NCBI GenBank assembly: GCA_016235255.1
Contig: JACRLM010000044.1
Span: 1-55,275 of the forward strand
Direction of reading: 5' to 3'
DNA from: Nitrospinota bacterium
GTDB lineage: Bacteria; Nitrospinota_A; UBA7883; JACRLM01
Length of the DNA stretch: 55,275 nt
Positions within the stretch are counted from its first letter, which is position 1; the number at the start of each line of letters is the position of its first letter. A program made the position numbers and the translations under genes. Below the pieces are notes generated by a model. It did not search any database, was not told the DNA's origin, and saw only the letters and a list, made by a program, of their open reading frames with translations. This document shows positions 42,615 to 49,877 of this stretch, piece after piece.

Positions 42615-42830
42615 TTATTTCTTCCCTTCCACCTTGAAAGCCACATCTATCACCACCTGCCATTCGTGGACGACGCCGTTTTCGTCAATCCTGCCGCGCT
42701 GCTCGACCACCTCGAACCAGTTCAGTCCACGAAGGCTTTCATGGGCGTCGCTAATGGCCATCTTTATGGCGTCCTCGTAGCCCACCGGGGAAGTTCCGGC
42801 CATCCTTATCACCTTGAATGTTTTATGCAT
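42615..42830 (-). CDS. Dodecin family flavin-binding protein
   Basis: Taking ATG 42830 (GGAGG five bases upstream) gives 71 residues, the normal dodecin length. The family pattern HKTFKVIRMAGTSPVGYEDA, then LNWFEVVEQRGRI with the flavin-stacking Trp, and WQVVIDVAFKVE is complete. Dodecins assemble as twelve-subunit shells that store or buffer FMN, riboflavin or CoA in the cytoplasm. An earlier in-frame start at 42842 lacks spacing from the ribosome site. It stands alone between aroF and the HtrA gene. Confidence 0.92.
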   Translation of the reverse strand: MHKTFKVIRMAGTSPVGYEDAIKMAISDAHESLRGLNWFEVVEQRGRIDENGVVHEWQVVIDVAFKVEGKK

Positions 42831-42914
42831 CTCGGCCTCCATGGAATATGTTTATGGAAAACGACCGTCACCTGTCATATTTTATCCCGAACCGGAGCCG
42901 GAAATCTCCAAAAA

Positions 42915-44264
42915 CTAGTCTCCGATAGATATCTGGTAAACATACTGGCCGCGCTGCACATACAATATCGCGCCGCCATATCCCTGGCTTTCCATGACGG
43001 CGTTGCGGAAACCCTCTTGGGAGTCCGCCGTGGTCCTGTTGATTTTCCGGATCACATCCCCTTCCCGCACCCCTGTTTTCGCAAGTTCGCTGGCCGGGTC
43101 TATTTTCGATATCACAAGCCCTTTTTGGGCGGGGAGCCCGAACCTTGCCATATTGTTTTTGTCCGCCGGGGCCACGGAAACGCCAATCCATTCATAACCT
43201 ATCTGGTCCGCCACGGCAGGGGTGATTCTTGTTCCTTTAATTGATATTTCAATCTGCGCGGGGCTTCTGAACACATTAAATATGGCGGCCGATCCTTCCG
43301 GCATGGCGGCAAGCCTGGAATACAGGTCCTTCCTGTCCGAGACCTTCTTGCCGTTGATGGCGGTCACTATGTCTCCGGCCGCAAGCCCCGCCTTCCTGGC
43401 CGGTCCCACACCGAACACTTTTGTGACAATGGCGCCCCCCTTCCCTTTCCACCCAAGGCGGTAGCGCAGCTCCGATGAAAGGTCCCGGGCGAAAAAGCCG
43501 AACCACGCCCTTGAAACGGCGCCGAAACTTATAAGGTCGGCCACTATCCGTTTGGCCTTGTCTATGGGGATGGCAAAACCGATCCCCTCGCCCCCCTTGT
43601 GGACGGCGGTGGTGATCCCTATAAGCTCCCCGTTGATGTTGACAAGCGCCCCGCCGGAGTTGCCCGGATTGATCGGCGCGTCCAGTTGGATGAAGTCGTG
43701 GAGCATGCGGTCCTCCTCCACCTGCACGCTTCTGCCGGTGGCGGAGATGATGCCCGTTGTGGCCGAGTGGGTGAGCCCGAACGGATTGCCGATGGCGATG
43801 ATCGTCTCCCCTATCATTATGTCGTCCGACCGCCCCATTTTCGCCACAGGCAGGGGCGTTGCCGAGCTCACTTTGATCACAGCCAGGTCGGAGGCCGGGT
43901 CCGCCCCAACTACTTCGGCGGCAAACTCCCGCTCGTCCGCCAGCGTCACCCGTATTTCCGTGGCGCCGTCAATCACATGGTTGTTTGTGAGTATGTAACC
44001 GTCCTGCTTTATAATGACACCGGAGCCGAGCGACTCCCGTTCAACGGTCATCGGGCCCAAGGCCCCTCCGAATGCCCCCAAAGGGCTTCTTCTGAAAGGA
44101 TTGACCTGTTCTCTTTTGGATGTGTTTATATTGACCACGGCAGGGCTCGTCTTTTCCACCGCCTCCACTATCACCGTGCGCCTGTTGGCCGCATAGGAGT
44201 TGACCGGAGTTAAAAACGCGAGTAACGGCGCGGCAATTGCCGCAAGCAAAACGGATGATTTCAT
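42915..44264 (-). CDS. HtrA/DegP-family periplasmic serine protease with two PDZ domains
   Basis: The likely start is ATG 44264, giving 449 residues with a signal peptide cut near residue 26 (SYA). The longer 569-codon frame overlaps the rqcH gene and has no ribosome site. The trypsin-like domain holds the triad: His in TNNHVIDG, Asp in DPASDLAVIKV and Ser in PINPGNSGGAL. PDZ1 is about 245-330 (ARKAGLAAGDIVTAINGKK) and PDZ2 about 355-440 (SELAKTGVREGDVIRKINR). It degrades or refolds damaged envelope proteins. There is no Q-linker loop as long as in E. coli DegP, so DegQ/DegS-like types are equally possible. Confidence 0.93.
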   Translation of the reverse strand: MKSSVLLAAIAAPLLAFLTPVNSYAANRRTVIVEAVEKTSPAVVNINTSKREQVNPFRRSPLGAFGGALGPMTVERESLGSGVIIKQDGYILTNNHVIDGATEIRVTLADEREFAAEVVGADPASDLAVIKVSSATPLPVAKMGRSDDIMIGETIIAIGNPFGLTHSATTGIISATGRSVQVEEDRMLHDFIQLDAPINPGNSGGALVNINGELIGITTAVHKGGEGIGFAIPIDKAKRIVADLISFGAVSRAWFGFFARDLSSELRYRLGWKGKGGAIVTKVFGVGPARKAGLAAGDIVTAINGKKVSDRKDLYSRLAAMPEGSAAIFNVFRSPAQIEISIKGTRITPAVADQIGYEWIGVSVAPADKNNMARFGLPAQKGLVISKIDPASELAKTGVREGDVIRKINRTTADSQEGFRNAVMESQGYGGAILYVQRGQYVYQISIGD

Positions 44265-44338
44265 TGACCGTCCAACCCTTGATATTCTCTTTGAAATATT
44301 ATCATTAAGGCCGCTCACCCACAAAAATCCGGCCGTTA

Positions 44339-45781
44339 TCAAGCTTCTTCCCCCTTCCTTTTCATCTCTTTTATCAGTTCCTCGTCCACCCTCACCGCTA
44401 GGGACTTGGCCCCGGTGACGATAACCTTGCCCGGCGCCGCCCTCTTGGGCTTTTTCACGTCCTTTGCGAAAAGCCACGTCACCTCCCCCTTGCCGGACTT
44501 GGCCGCCTTGGAATAATGGATGGCCAGCATGGCCGCTTCCCGCAGGGTTATTTGCGGCAGCTGTATCCCCTTTGGCAATTTTGCCACCACGTGGGAGCCC
44601 GGGTAGTCCCGCGCGTGGAGCCAAAGGTCTTTCCCGGACGCGATCCGGAAGGTCAGTTCGTCGTTTTCCCTGTCATTGCGCCCCACCATTATCAGGTGCC
44701 CTTCAGATGAGATGAACCTCCTTGGCCCCGTTTGCGCCGCTTTTTGTTTGGCTTTTGCCGCCTGGCCATGGAGGGCCTTTTGCCGCGCGATTCCTTCCGG
44801 TTTTGGCTCCGGCCGCCATTTACCGGATTCGATTTGCAAAAGCCGTTCTTTTATTGCCGCGGTCTTTTTGTCCAGCTCCCGCAATGTTTCGGCGATGCGA
44901 GCCAGCCCTTTTTCAAACTTCCTGTGCCTCTTATAGTAGAGGGCCACATTCTCGGCGGGGCCCAGAGCCGGATTCAAGGGTATTTCAACCGTGCGTTCTT
45001 CGGCGGAATATACGTCCGGAACCGTGATGGAGGCGCATCCTTTCCTTATAAGATGGAAGCTGGCCTGAAGGATGTCCCCAAGCCGTCTGTCGTCCTTGAA
45101 ACAGGCGAGTTGCTCCATCTCTTTTTCCAAGGCCACTTTCAACTTGCCGATCTTTTTCAATTCGCCCAATAGCGGCGCCGCCGCTTCACGGCGCAGTTCA
45201 TCGGTTTTTTCTTTTTCGGCGGATTCCCTGTGCGCGGCTTCCATGGCGCGGCTTGCAGGAAAGCCGCCGTCTTCCATATATGACGGTTTTGTGTCCGTTT
45301 CCTGCGTTATAGGACGGGGGGGAGGGGGAGTGTATATGTCACCCGAAGCGATTCGCCCGCGGCGGTCCAGCGCCATGGCGATGACCTTTTCCTCGCTGTT
45401 CAGGAGAAAGGCGTTGGCGCGGGTCCCCATCAGTTCGCAGGCCAGGTGATAGTCCCCCCCGGCGGTGTTGAAGCTTAGCCGCAAAATCCTGTCCAGGCCG
45501 GGCTGGGTGACGGCGAAAAGATACCCCCTCTCCAGCGTTTTTTTCAAAAGCCGCGTAAAATGGCCGTTTTCGGCCAAGGCTTCGTGAGCTGAAAAAACCA
45601 GGTGGGCCCTGCCGTTGCGCGGCGAGAGGCTGACAAGCAGCCAGCTTTTGCGCCCCCCCTTCCGGAAAGCGAACACCCATTCCCATGGAGCGGTCTGGAC
45701 GATTTTGTCCACAAAAGACCCTTCACAGGCGGCCTTTATCTCCGCTATGGTCCCTGAAAGTTCGTTGGCGGTCATGTTCAT
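44339..45781 (-). CDS. rqcH: RqcH/NFACT-family ribosome quality-control protein
   Basis: From ATG 45781 with AAGGA just upstream, the protein has 480 residues. It contains an NFACT-N part (FVDKIVQTAPWEWVFAFRKG, ACELMGTRANAFLLNSEEKV), a coiled-coil middle (about 200-360) and the NFACT-R/DUF814 domain with DLWLHARDYPGSHVVAKLP near 405. RqcH binds stalled large ribosomal subunits and recruits tRNA-Ala to add alanine tails marking truncated chains. The protein is somewhat shorter than Bacillus RqcH (about 570 residues), mainly in the middle. In some Gram-negatives the gene is called FbpA-like. It ends 74 bases before the HtrA start. Confidence 0.87.
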   Translation of the reverse strand: MNMTANELSGTIAEIKAACEGSFVDKIVQTAPWEWVFAFRKGGRKSWLLVSLSPRNGRAHLVFSAHEALAENGHFTRLLKKTLERGYLFAVTQPGLDRILRLSFNTAGGDYHLACELMGTRANAFLLNSEEKVIAMALDRRGRIASGDIYTPPPPRPITQETDTKPSYMEDGGFPASRAMEAAHRESAEKEKTDELRREAAAPLLGELKKIGKLKVALEKEMEQLACFKDDRRLGDILQASFHLIRKGCASITVPDVYSAEERTVEIPLNPALGPAENVALYYKRHRKFEKGLARIAETLRELDKKTAAIKERLLQIESGKWRPEPKPEGIARQKALHGQAAKAKQKAAQTGPRRFISSEGHLIMVGRNDRENDELTFRIASGKDLWLHARDYPGSHVVAKLPKGIQLPQITLREAAMLAIHYSKAAKSGKGEVTWLFAKDVKKPKRAAPGKVIVTGAKSLAVRVDEELIKEMKRKGEEA

Positions 45782-45980
45782 TTTTCCTTTATATCCAAAG
45801 CGCTTTATCAAGGATACGGCCAAAGCGCCGTTGCCGGGACTGTATTTTATCAAAAGGGGACGACTTGAGCCGTTGGACGAAGGAAAGCGCCAAATCCAAG
45901 AAAATTAAAATTTCACTGGATTTTTGAATATTGTTGGGCTATGTTACTACCTTATTGTTTTAACCTTTTTGGGGGTATAT

Positions 45981-46223
45981 ATGGCTATTAGGACTTTTGT
46001 TGCGTTCATTGCTGCTGCTTTCTTGGTGACTGTTGGTGGTTCCTTCGCTTCCGCCGAGGAGAAGAAGGCTGAGGCTCCGGCCGCTGCCGCTCCTGCTGCT
46101 GCCGCTCCGGCCGCCGCTGGCGAGAAGAAGGAAGAGAAAAAAGTAGAGAAGAAGGCCAAGAAGGCCAAGAAGGAAGAGAAGAAAGAAGAGAAGAAAGAGG
46201 AGAAGAAGGAAGAGAAGAAATAA
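45981..46223 (+). CDS. Small secreted protein with Lys/Glu-rich tail
   Basis: The 80-residue product starts at ATG 45981 with GGGGGT six bases upstream. A signal peptide (about 1-24, ending FASA) precedes a short Ala/Pro segment and a 40-residue tail of Lys and Glu repeats (KKEEKKEEKKEEKKEEKK). The tail would be an exposed charged helix or disordered KEKE stretch in the periplasm. In the signal and Ala/Pro parts, codons GCT, GGT and TTC are preferred, unlike the GCC/GGC use of nearby genes, which suggests very high expression or another history. I recognise no family. A 14-bp hairpin lies 49 bases after the stop. Confidence 0.7.
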   Translation: MAIRTFVAFIAAAFLVTVGGSFASAEEKKAEAPAAAAPAAAAPAAAGEKKEEKKVEKKAKKAKKEEKKEEKKEEKKEEKK

Positions 46224-46271
46224 CTTCTTTTCCCGCTTTTTCCCGATTTTCCGATTTTTCCGCGAGCTAAA

Positions 46272-46313
46272 CTCGCAACCCATACGAATCAACAAAACTG
46301 TATGGGTTGCGAG
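46272..46313. terminator. Large stem-loop between convergent genes
   Basis: CTCGCAACCCATAC and GTATGGGTTGCGAG form a perfect 14-bp stem with a 14-base loop. GCGAG just upstream at 46262-46266 could pair with CTCGC of the left arm instead, giving a competing short hairpin. No T run follows on either strand, so this may be a repeat or RNA-stabilising structure rather than an intrinsic terminator. Confidence 0.55.
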
Positions 46314-46330
46314 ACCTTAGCCGGCTTGCC

Positions 46331-46855
46331 TCATCCCAATCCCAGATCCTCATATTCAGGCTCTTCCAGAAGTCCGCGCCGCTCGTAAATGTTCCGCGTC
46401 TTTTGGGCCAGCTTCATGTGTCTGGCCTCCTCCAAAGCAAGATGTTTGAAGAGGGAGGCGACTTCGGGATCGTCCACTTTCGCCGAATATTCATCGTAAA
46501 AAGCGAAAGCTTCGGCTTCCCTTTTCTCAACATGCCGCAGCGAGTCGTCCAATGAAAGCTTTGGATTCATTTTTTCAACGTTGGCGCTCTCAAAACCAAC
46601 CCATGCGATCACCTCGCCCAAGGCTGGAGTGTTGCTCTCTCCCCTGCGCTTCATGAATTTCATAAGGCCGTTGAAGTGCCCGCGCTCCCTCATCGCCTGG
46701 TACCTGAAAAAATCGGCGGCCTTCGGATTTCCGCCCCTGCTGCAATAGTCGGCCATGGAATCATAATAGTCCGCCGCCAACTTTTCGTTGTAGATGGCTG
46801 TCTTCAAGACATCGGCTGTGTCTAGCCCGCTTATCACCTGGCTGTACATGACCAT
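46331..46855 (-). CDS. Ferritin-like / rubrerythrin-type diiron protein
   Basis: The 174 residues form a four-helix bundle with the diiron ligand pattern: Glu in IYNEKLAADYYDSMADY, Glu and His in MRERGHFNGLMKF, Glu in VEKREAEAFAFYDEY and Glu and His in LEEARHMKLAQ. No rubredoxin Cys4 domain is attached, so it is an erythrin-like form that may reduce peroxide or store iron. The start is ATG 46855 or, better spaced from AAGGAG, ATG 46849. It is convergent with the small Lys/Glu-rich gene and lies alone. Confidence 0.82.
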   Translation of the reverse strand: MVMYSQVISGLDTADVLKTAIYNEKLAADYYDSMADYCSRGGNPKAADFFRYQAMRERGHFNGLMKFMKRRGESNTPALGEVIAWVGFESANVEKMNPKLSLDDSLRHVEKREAEAFAFYDEYSAKVDDPEVASLFKHLALEEARHMKLAQKTRNIYERRGLLEEPEYEDLGLG

Positions 46856-47049
46856 GTCTCCTTTTTGTTGTAAGTCATGCTTGATGGAACAGCATAGATC
46901 GGGCCAAATTTTACCGGGTTGAAAAATATCCTGTTATTGCCCGGCGGAACTTGTGTGCGCGACATGCATGTCCCCCTGGACGACAGGAAAGTCCACCCCG
47001 GCCGGTGAAGATAAATTAAAGTTTCCAGCCCGCGTTTTTGCTACCATAA

Positions 47050-48105
47050 ATGGTTATGGACGAATATTTGAAAAATGGCGCAAGGATTCTTGTCATAAAA
47101 CTCTCCGCCATGGGGGACGTTGTGCACACGTTTCCTGTCGTGGCGGCGGTGAAAAAAGCCAGGCCGGACATATCCTTAGACTGGGTGGTGGCCGAAGGAT
47201 ACCGCGAATTGGTGGGCCTTTCCAGGCATGTGGACAATGTGATCCTGTTCAAGCGCAAAGAGTGGGGGAGTTTTTGGAAGCCCGGCGTGCTATCGCAGAT
47301 TTCCGGTTTTCTGCGCAACGTGCGGGAAAAAGAATACGACGCGGTGGTGGACCTGCAGGGATTGCTGCGTTCCGGCCTGATCACGGCGGCGGCGCGCTCC
47401 CCCCTTAAAATCGGATTTGATTACGCACGGGAGGGAGCCACCCTGTTTTACAACAGGAAAATAGGGCGGCCCCCCGGCCAGGTCCATGCCATCGAAAGAT
47501 ACCTTGGCGCGCTGAAGGAAATAGGGATTCCATTTCAGGGGGGGCCAGACTACGGAATAAGCGTTCCACAAAGGGAAACGCTATGGGCCGAGACCGTTAC
47601 GCCAAAAGAGCCCTTCGCCGTGGTCAATCCCAACGCCAGATGGAAAACAAAACGCTGGAGCGCCGAAAAGTTCGCCGGACTTGTAAAAGAGCTGGAGAAA
47701 AGGCATGGAATGAGGTCGGTGATTATCGGCGGGCCGGATGACGTGAAGACCGGGGCTCAACTTGCCTCCATGGCCGGCCCCGCCGCCATGGACCTCACGG
47801 GCAAAGGTGGATTCGCCCACCTTGCGGCCCTGCTCGGGCGCGCGGCGGTGATGTTCACAAACGATTCCGGCCCCATGCACCTTGCGGTAGCTCTCAATAT
47901 CCCGGTGGTGGCGGTTTTCGGCCCGACAAATCCCAATCTCACGGGCCCATACGGCCCCGGCAATATGGTGGTGGCCGCTTCCGTGGATTGCTCTCCGTGC
48001 TACAAAAGGGAATGCGAAAAAGGAATGGAGTGCATGGATTCGATAAGCGTGGAATCCGTGCTGACCGCCTGGAACGCAACTGCCAAGGCGGGAGCGAGAC
48101 GATAA
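47050..48105 (+). CDS. Glycosyltransferase family 9 (heptosyltransferase-like)
   Basis: The 351 residues have the ADP-heptose:LPS heptosyltransferase pattern: ARILVIKLSAMGDVVHTFPV at the N-terminus, YDAVVDLQGLLRSGL, and VNPNARWKTKRWSAEKFAGL. The ADP-heptose site is MFTNDSGPMHLAVALNIPV near 278. A Cys-rich end (CSPCYKRECEKGMECM) resembles WaaC/WaaF-type enzymes in deltaproteobacteria. It adds heptose to the LPS inner core at the inner membrane face. The next gene encodes a heptose-bisphosphate phosphatase domain, supporting this. The start is uncertain: ATG 47050 or 47056, neither with a clear ribosome site. Confidence 0.88.
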   Translation: MVMDEYLKNGARILVIKLSAMGDVVHTFPVVAAVKKARPDISLDWVVAEGYRELVGLSRHVDNVILFKRKEWGSFWKPGVLSQISGFLRNVREKEYDAVVDLQGLLRSGLITAAARSPLKIGFDYAREGATLFYNRKIGRPPGQVHAIERYLGALKEIGIPFQGGPDYGISVPQRETLWAETVTPKEPFAVVNPNARWKTKRWSAEKFAGLVKELEKRHGMRSVIIGGPDDVKTGAQLASMAGPAAMDLTGKGGFAHLAALLGRAAVMFTNDSGPMHLAVALNIPVVAVFGPTNPNLTGPYGPGNMVVAASVDCSPCYKRECEKGMECMDSISVESVLTAWNATAKAGARR

Positions 48106-48106
48106 C

Positions 48107-49219
48107 ATGGACGAGGCGCTTTTCCGTGCCATAAACAGCGTGTCCGGCCATGCGTGGGACACGGTGATGGTGACGGCGTCCAGCACGTCCACTTGGAGCG
48201 CGCCGGCAGGGCTGCTTGCGGCGGGCCTGCTGATCCGGGACAGACGGCGCGGCCTGTGGGCGATTGCCGCGGCTGTGATCGCGGTGGGAATAGGGGATGC
48301 GCTTGGTTTTTATGTTTTAAAGGAACTTGCCGCCAGGGCCAGGCCCTGCTTCGCGCTGGAAAACGTGCGGATTCTTATCGGTTGTGGCGAGGCGTATTCT
48401 TTCCCCTCCAATCACGCCATAAATTCGCTGGCCATAGCCGGGGCGATTGGGTATTTTTTCCGTCCAATGTTGTGGGCGCTTGTCCCGGCGGGGCTTCTTG
48501 TGAGCTTGTCCCGCGTGGCGGTGGGGGCGCATTACCCTTCGGACGTGGCGGCGGGCGCCGTGATAGGCTTTATCATAGGGTGGATCGTGTCAACCATGAT
48601 TGAAAGAAAAACCGCGGGCATTCGTTGCGCCGCGACAAAACTCCGCATAGTGTTCCTGGACAGGGACGGATGCGTGAACGTGGAGGACAATCATATACGC
48701 GATATCGCCCAGTTCCGGCTTTACCCAGATACGCTGGAGGCGATACGAAAGCTCAACTCGGCCGGATTCAAGGTGGTGGTGATAACAAACCAGTCCGGCG
48801 TGGCCAGGGGGTTGATGACCGAGGAGCTTGTCCGGCAGACGCATGATCTGCTGATGAAATGGACGCGGGAGGCGGGGGTGACGATAGACCGGATCGAATA
48901 TTGCCCCCATCATCCCGAAGGGAGCGTGGCCGATTACGCCAAAACCTGCGATTGCAGGAAGCCGATGCCCGGCATGCTGATACGCGCCGCAAAGGAGCTT
49001 GGCGCCGATCTTCCGGAATCATACGTCGTCGGAGACAAGATAAGCGACATCGAGCTGGGCCCCGCCACCGGCGCAAAGGCGATCCTTGTGCGGACCGGAT
49101 ATGGCGCCAGGGACGAAGGAAAGATAATCAGCGGCGAGGTCCGTCCACCCGCTTTCGTGGCGGACGGCATAAAGGAGGCGGTTGATTGGATTCTGGCCGA
49201 CGCCGGATTGCGCAAATAA
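48107..49219 (+). CDS. gmhB: Fusion of PAP2 membrane phosphatase and GmhB heptose-bisphosphate phosphatase
   Basis: The 370 residues join two enzymes. Residues about 1-165 are a PAP2 membrane phosphatase with KELAARARP, PSNHA (usually PSGH) and SRVAVGAHYPSDV, in about five helices. Residues about 180-365 are a HAD phosphatase of GmhB type: FLDRDGCVN, VVITNQSGVARG, zinc-binding CPHHPEG and CDCRKPMPGM, and VGDKISDIELG. GmhB removes the 7-phosphate of heptose-1,7-bisphosphate on the way to ADP-heptose. The PAP2 half may act on a lipid pyrophosphate at the same membrane. The reading frame is continuous. It starts one base after the heptosyltransferase stop. Confidence 0.9.
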   Translation: MDEALFRAINSVSGHAWDTVMVTASSTSTWSAPAGLLAAGLLIRDRRRGLWAIAAAVIAVGIGDALGFYVLKELAARARPCFALENVRILIGCGEAYSFPSNHAINSLAIAGAIGYFFRPMLWALVPAGLLVSLSRVAVGAHYPSDVAAGAVIGFIIGWIVSTMIERKTAGIRCAATKLRIVFLDRDGCVNVEDNHIRDIAQFRLYPDTLEAIRKLNSAGFKVVVITNQSGVARGLMTEELVRQTHDLLMKWTREAGVTIDRIEYCPHHPEGSVADYAKTCDCRKPMPGMLIRAAKELGADLPESYVVGDKISDIELGPATGAKAILVRTGYGARDEGKIISGEVRPPAFVADGIKEAVDWILADAGLRK

Positions 49220-49273
49220 GCGGCGGGATGATAGATTTTAGCCGGGCTGAATCAATTAGCGGAGCGTGGGACA

Positions 49274-49855
49274 ATGGACGATAGCGGCGGGGAAAGCCAC
49301 AAGTATGTAAGTGTGCCGGTCTGCTTTTCGGTGCGCTGGAAGCGGGCTGAGGACACGGCCATGCTCAAGGCGGAAATCGTGAGCCACCGCACATCCGACA
49401 GGTACATGGCCCCGCCCCCCGCCTTTTCAGAGTCCGCCATAGACGCCGCCGATCTGGTTGATTTCCAGCGTTCGGCGCCGCATATTTTCAAGATGTGGGC
49501 GGCGCTGGAAAAAAAGCTGGATTACCTGATCCGTCTGACCAGCAGGCAAGCCGCGGACGATCAGAGTTTCTCGGCAGGCATGTGCCTTTCACTTTCAGAA
49601 GGTGGAGCGGTGATAAAGCTGGCCGAGCCGATCGCAAAGGATGATTTGCTAAGGCTCCGCCTTAATCCTCCGGCATACCCGATGGTGATGGTGGAAACTT
49701 TGGCCAAAGTCGTCGCGGTCACTCCCGATCCTGAAAAACAGGAAGAGATTCTTTTGGAGGTGGAGTTTGACGCCATCAACCACATGGACAGGGAGGAGAT
49801 AGTGCAGTTCCTGTTCCGCCGTCAGCGGGAGATCCTGCAGAAAAAACGGGAGTGA
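49274..49855 (+). CDS. PilZ-like domain protein
   Basis: The 193 residues have an N-terminal helical part (about 1-100) and a C-terminal PilZ-like beta barrel. Visible features are CLSLSEGGAVIKLAEPIAKD near 110, matching the D/NxSxxG motif with Ser at the first position, LRLRLNPPAYPMVMVE, and the family's usual ending FDAINHMDREEIVQFLFRRQ. The N-terminal RxxxR c-di-GMP motif is not clear, so binding may be weak or lost. PilZ proteins regulate motility, polysaccharide synthesis or adhesion. GGAG lies about ten bases before ATG. It is the last plus-strand gene of the envelope group. Confidence 0.7.
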   Translation: MDDSGGESHKYVSVPVCFSVRWKRAEDTAMLKAEIVSHRTSDRYMAPPPAFSESAIDAADLVDFQRSAPHIFKMWAALEKKLDYLIRLTSRQAADDQSFSAGMCLSLSEGGAVIKLAEPIAKDDLLRLRLNPPAYPMVMVETLAKVVAVTPDPEKQEEILLEVEFDAINHMDREEIVQFLFRRQREILQKKRE

Positions 49856-49877
49856 CGCCGCCAGTTGCGATGTATGG

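Noticed and set aside
42915..44624. An N-terminally extended HtrA of 569 residues.
   Set aside because: The extra 120 residues are translated from within the rqcH gene, are Gly/Arg-rich, and precede a proper signal peptide that begins at 44264.
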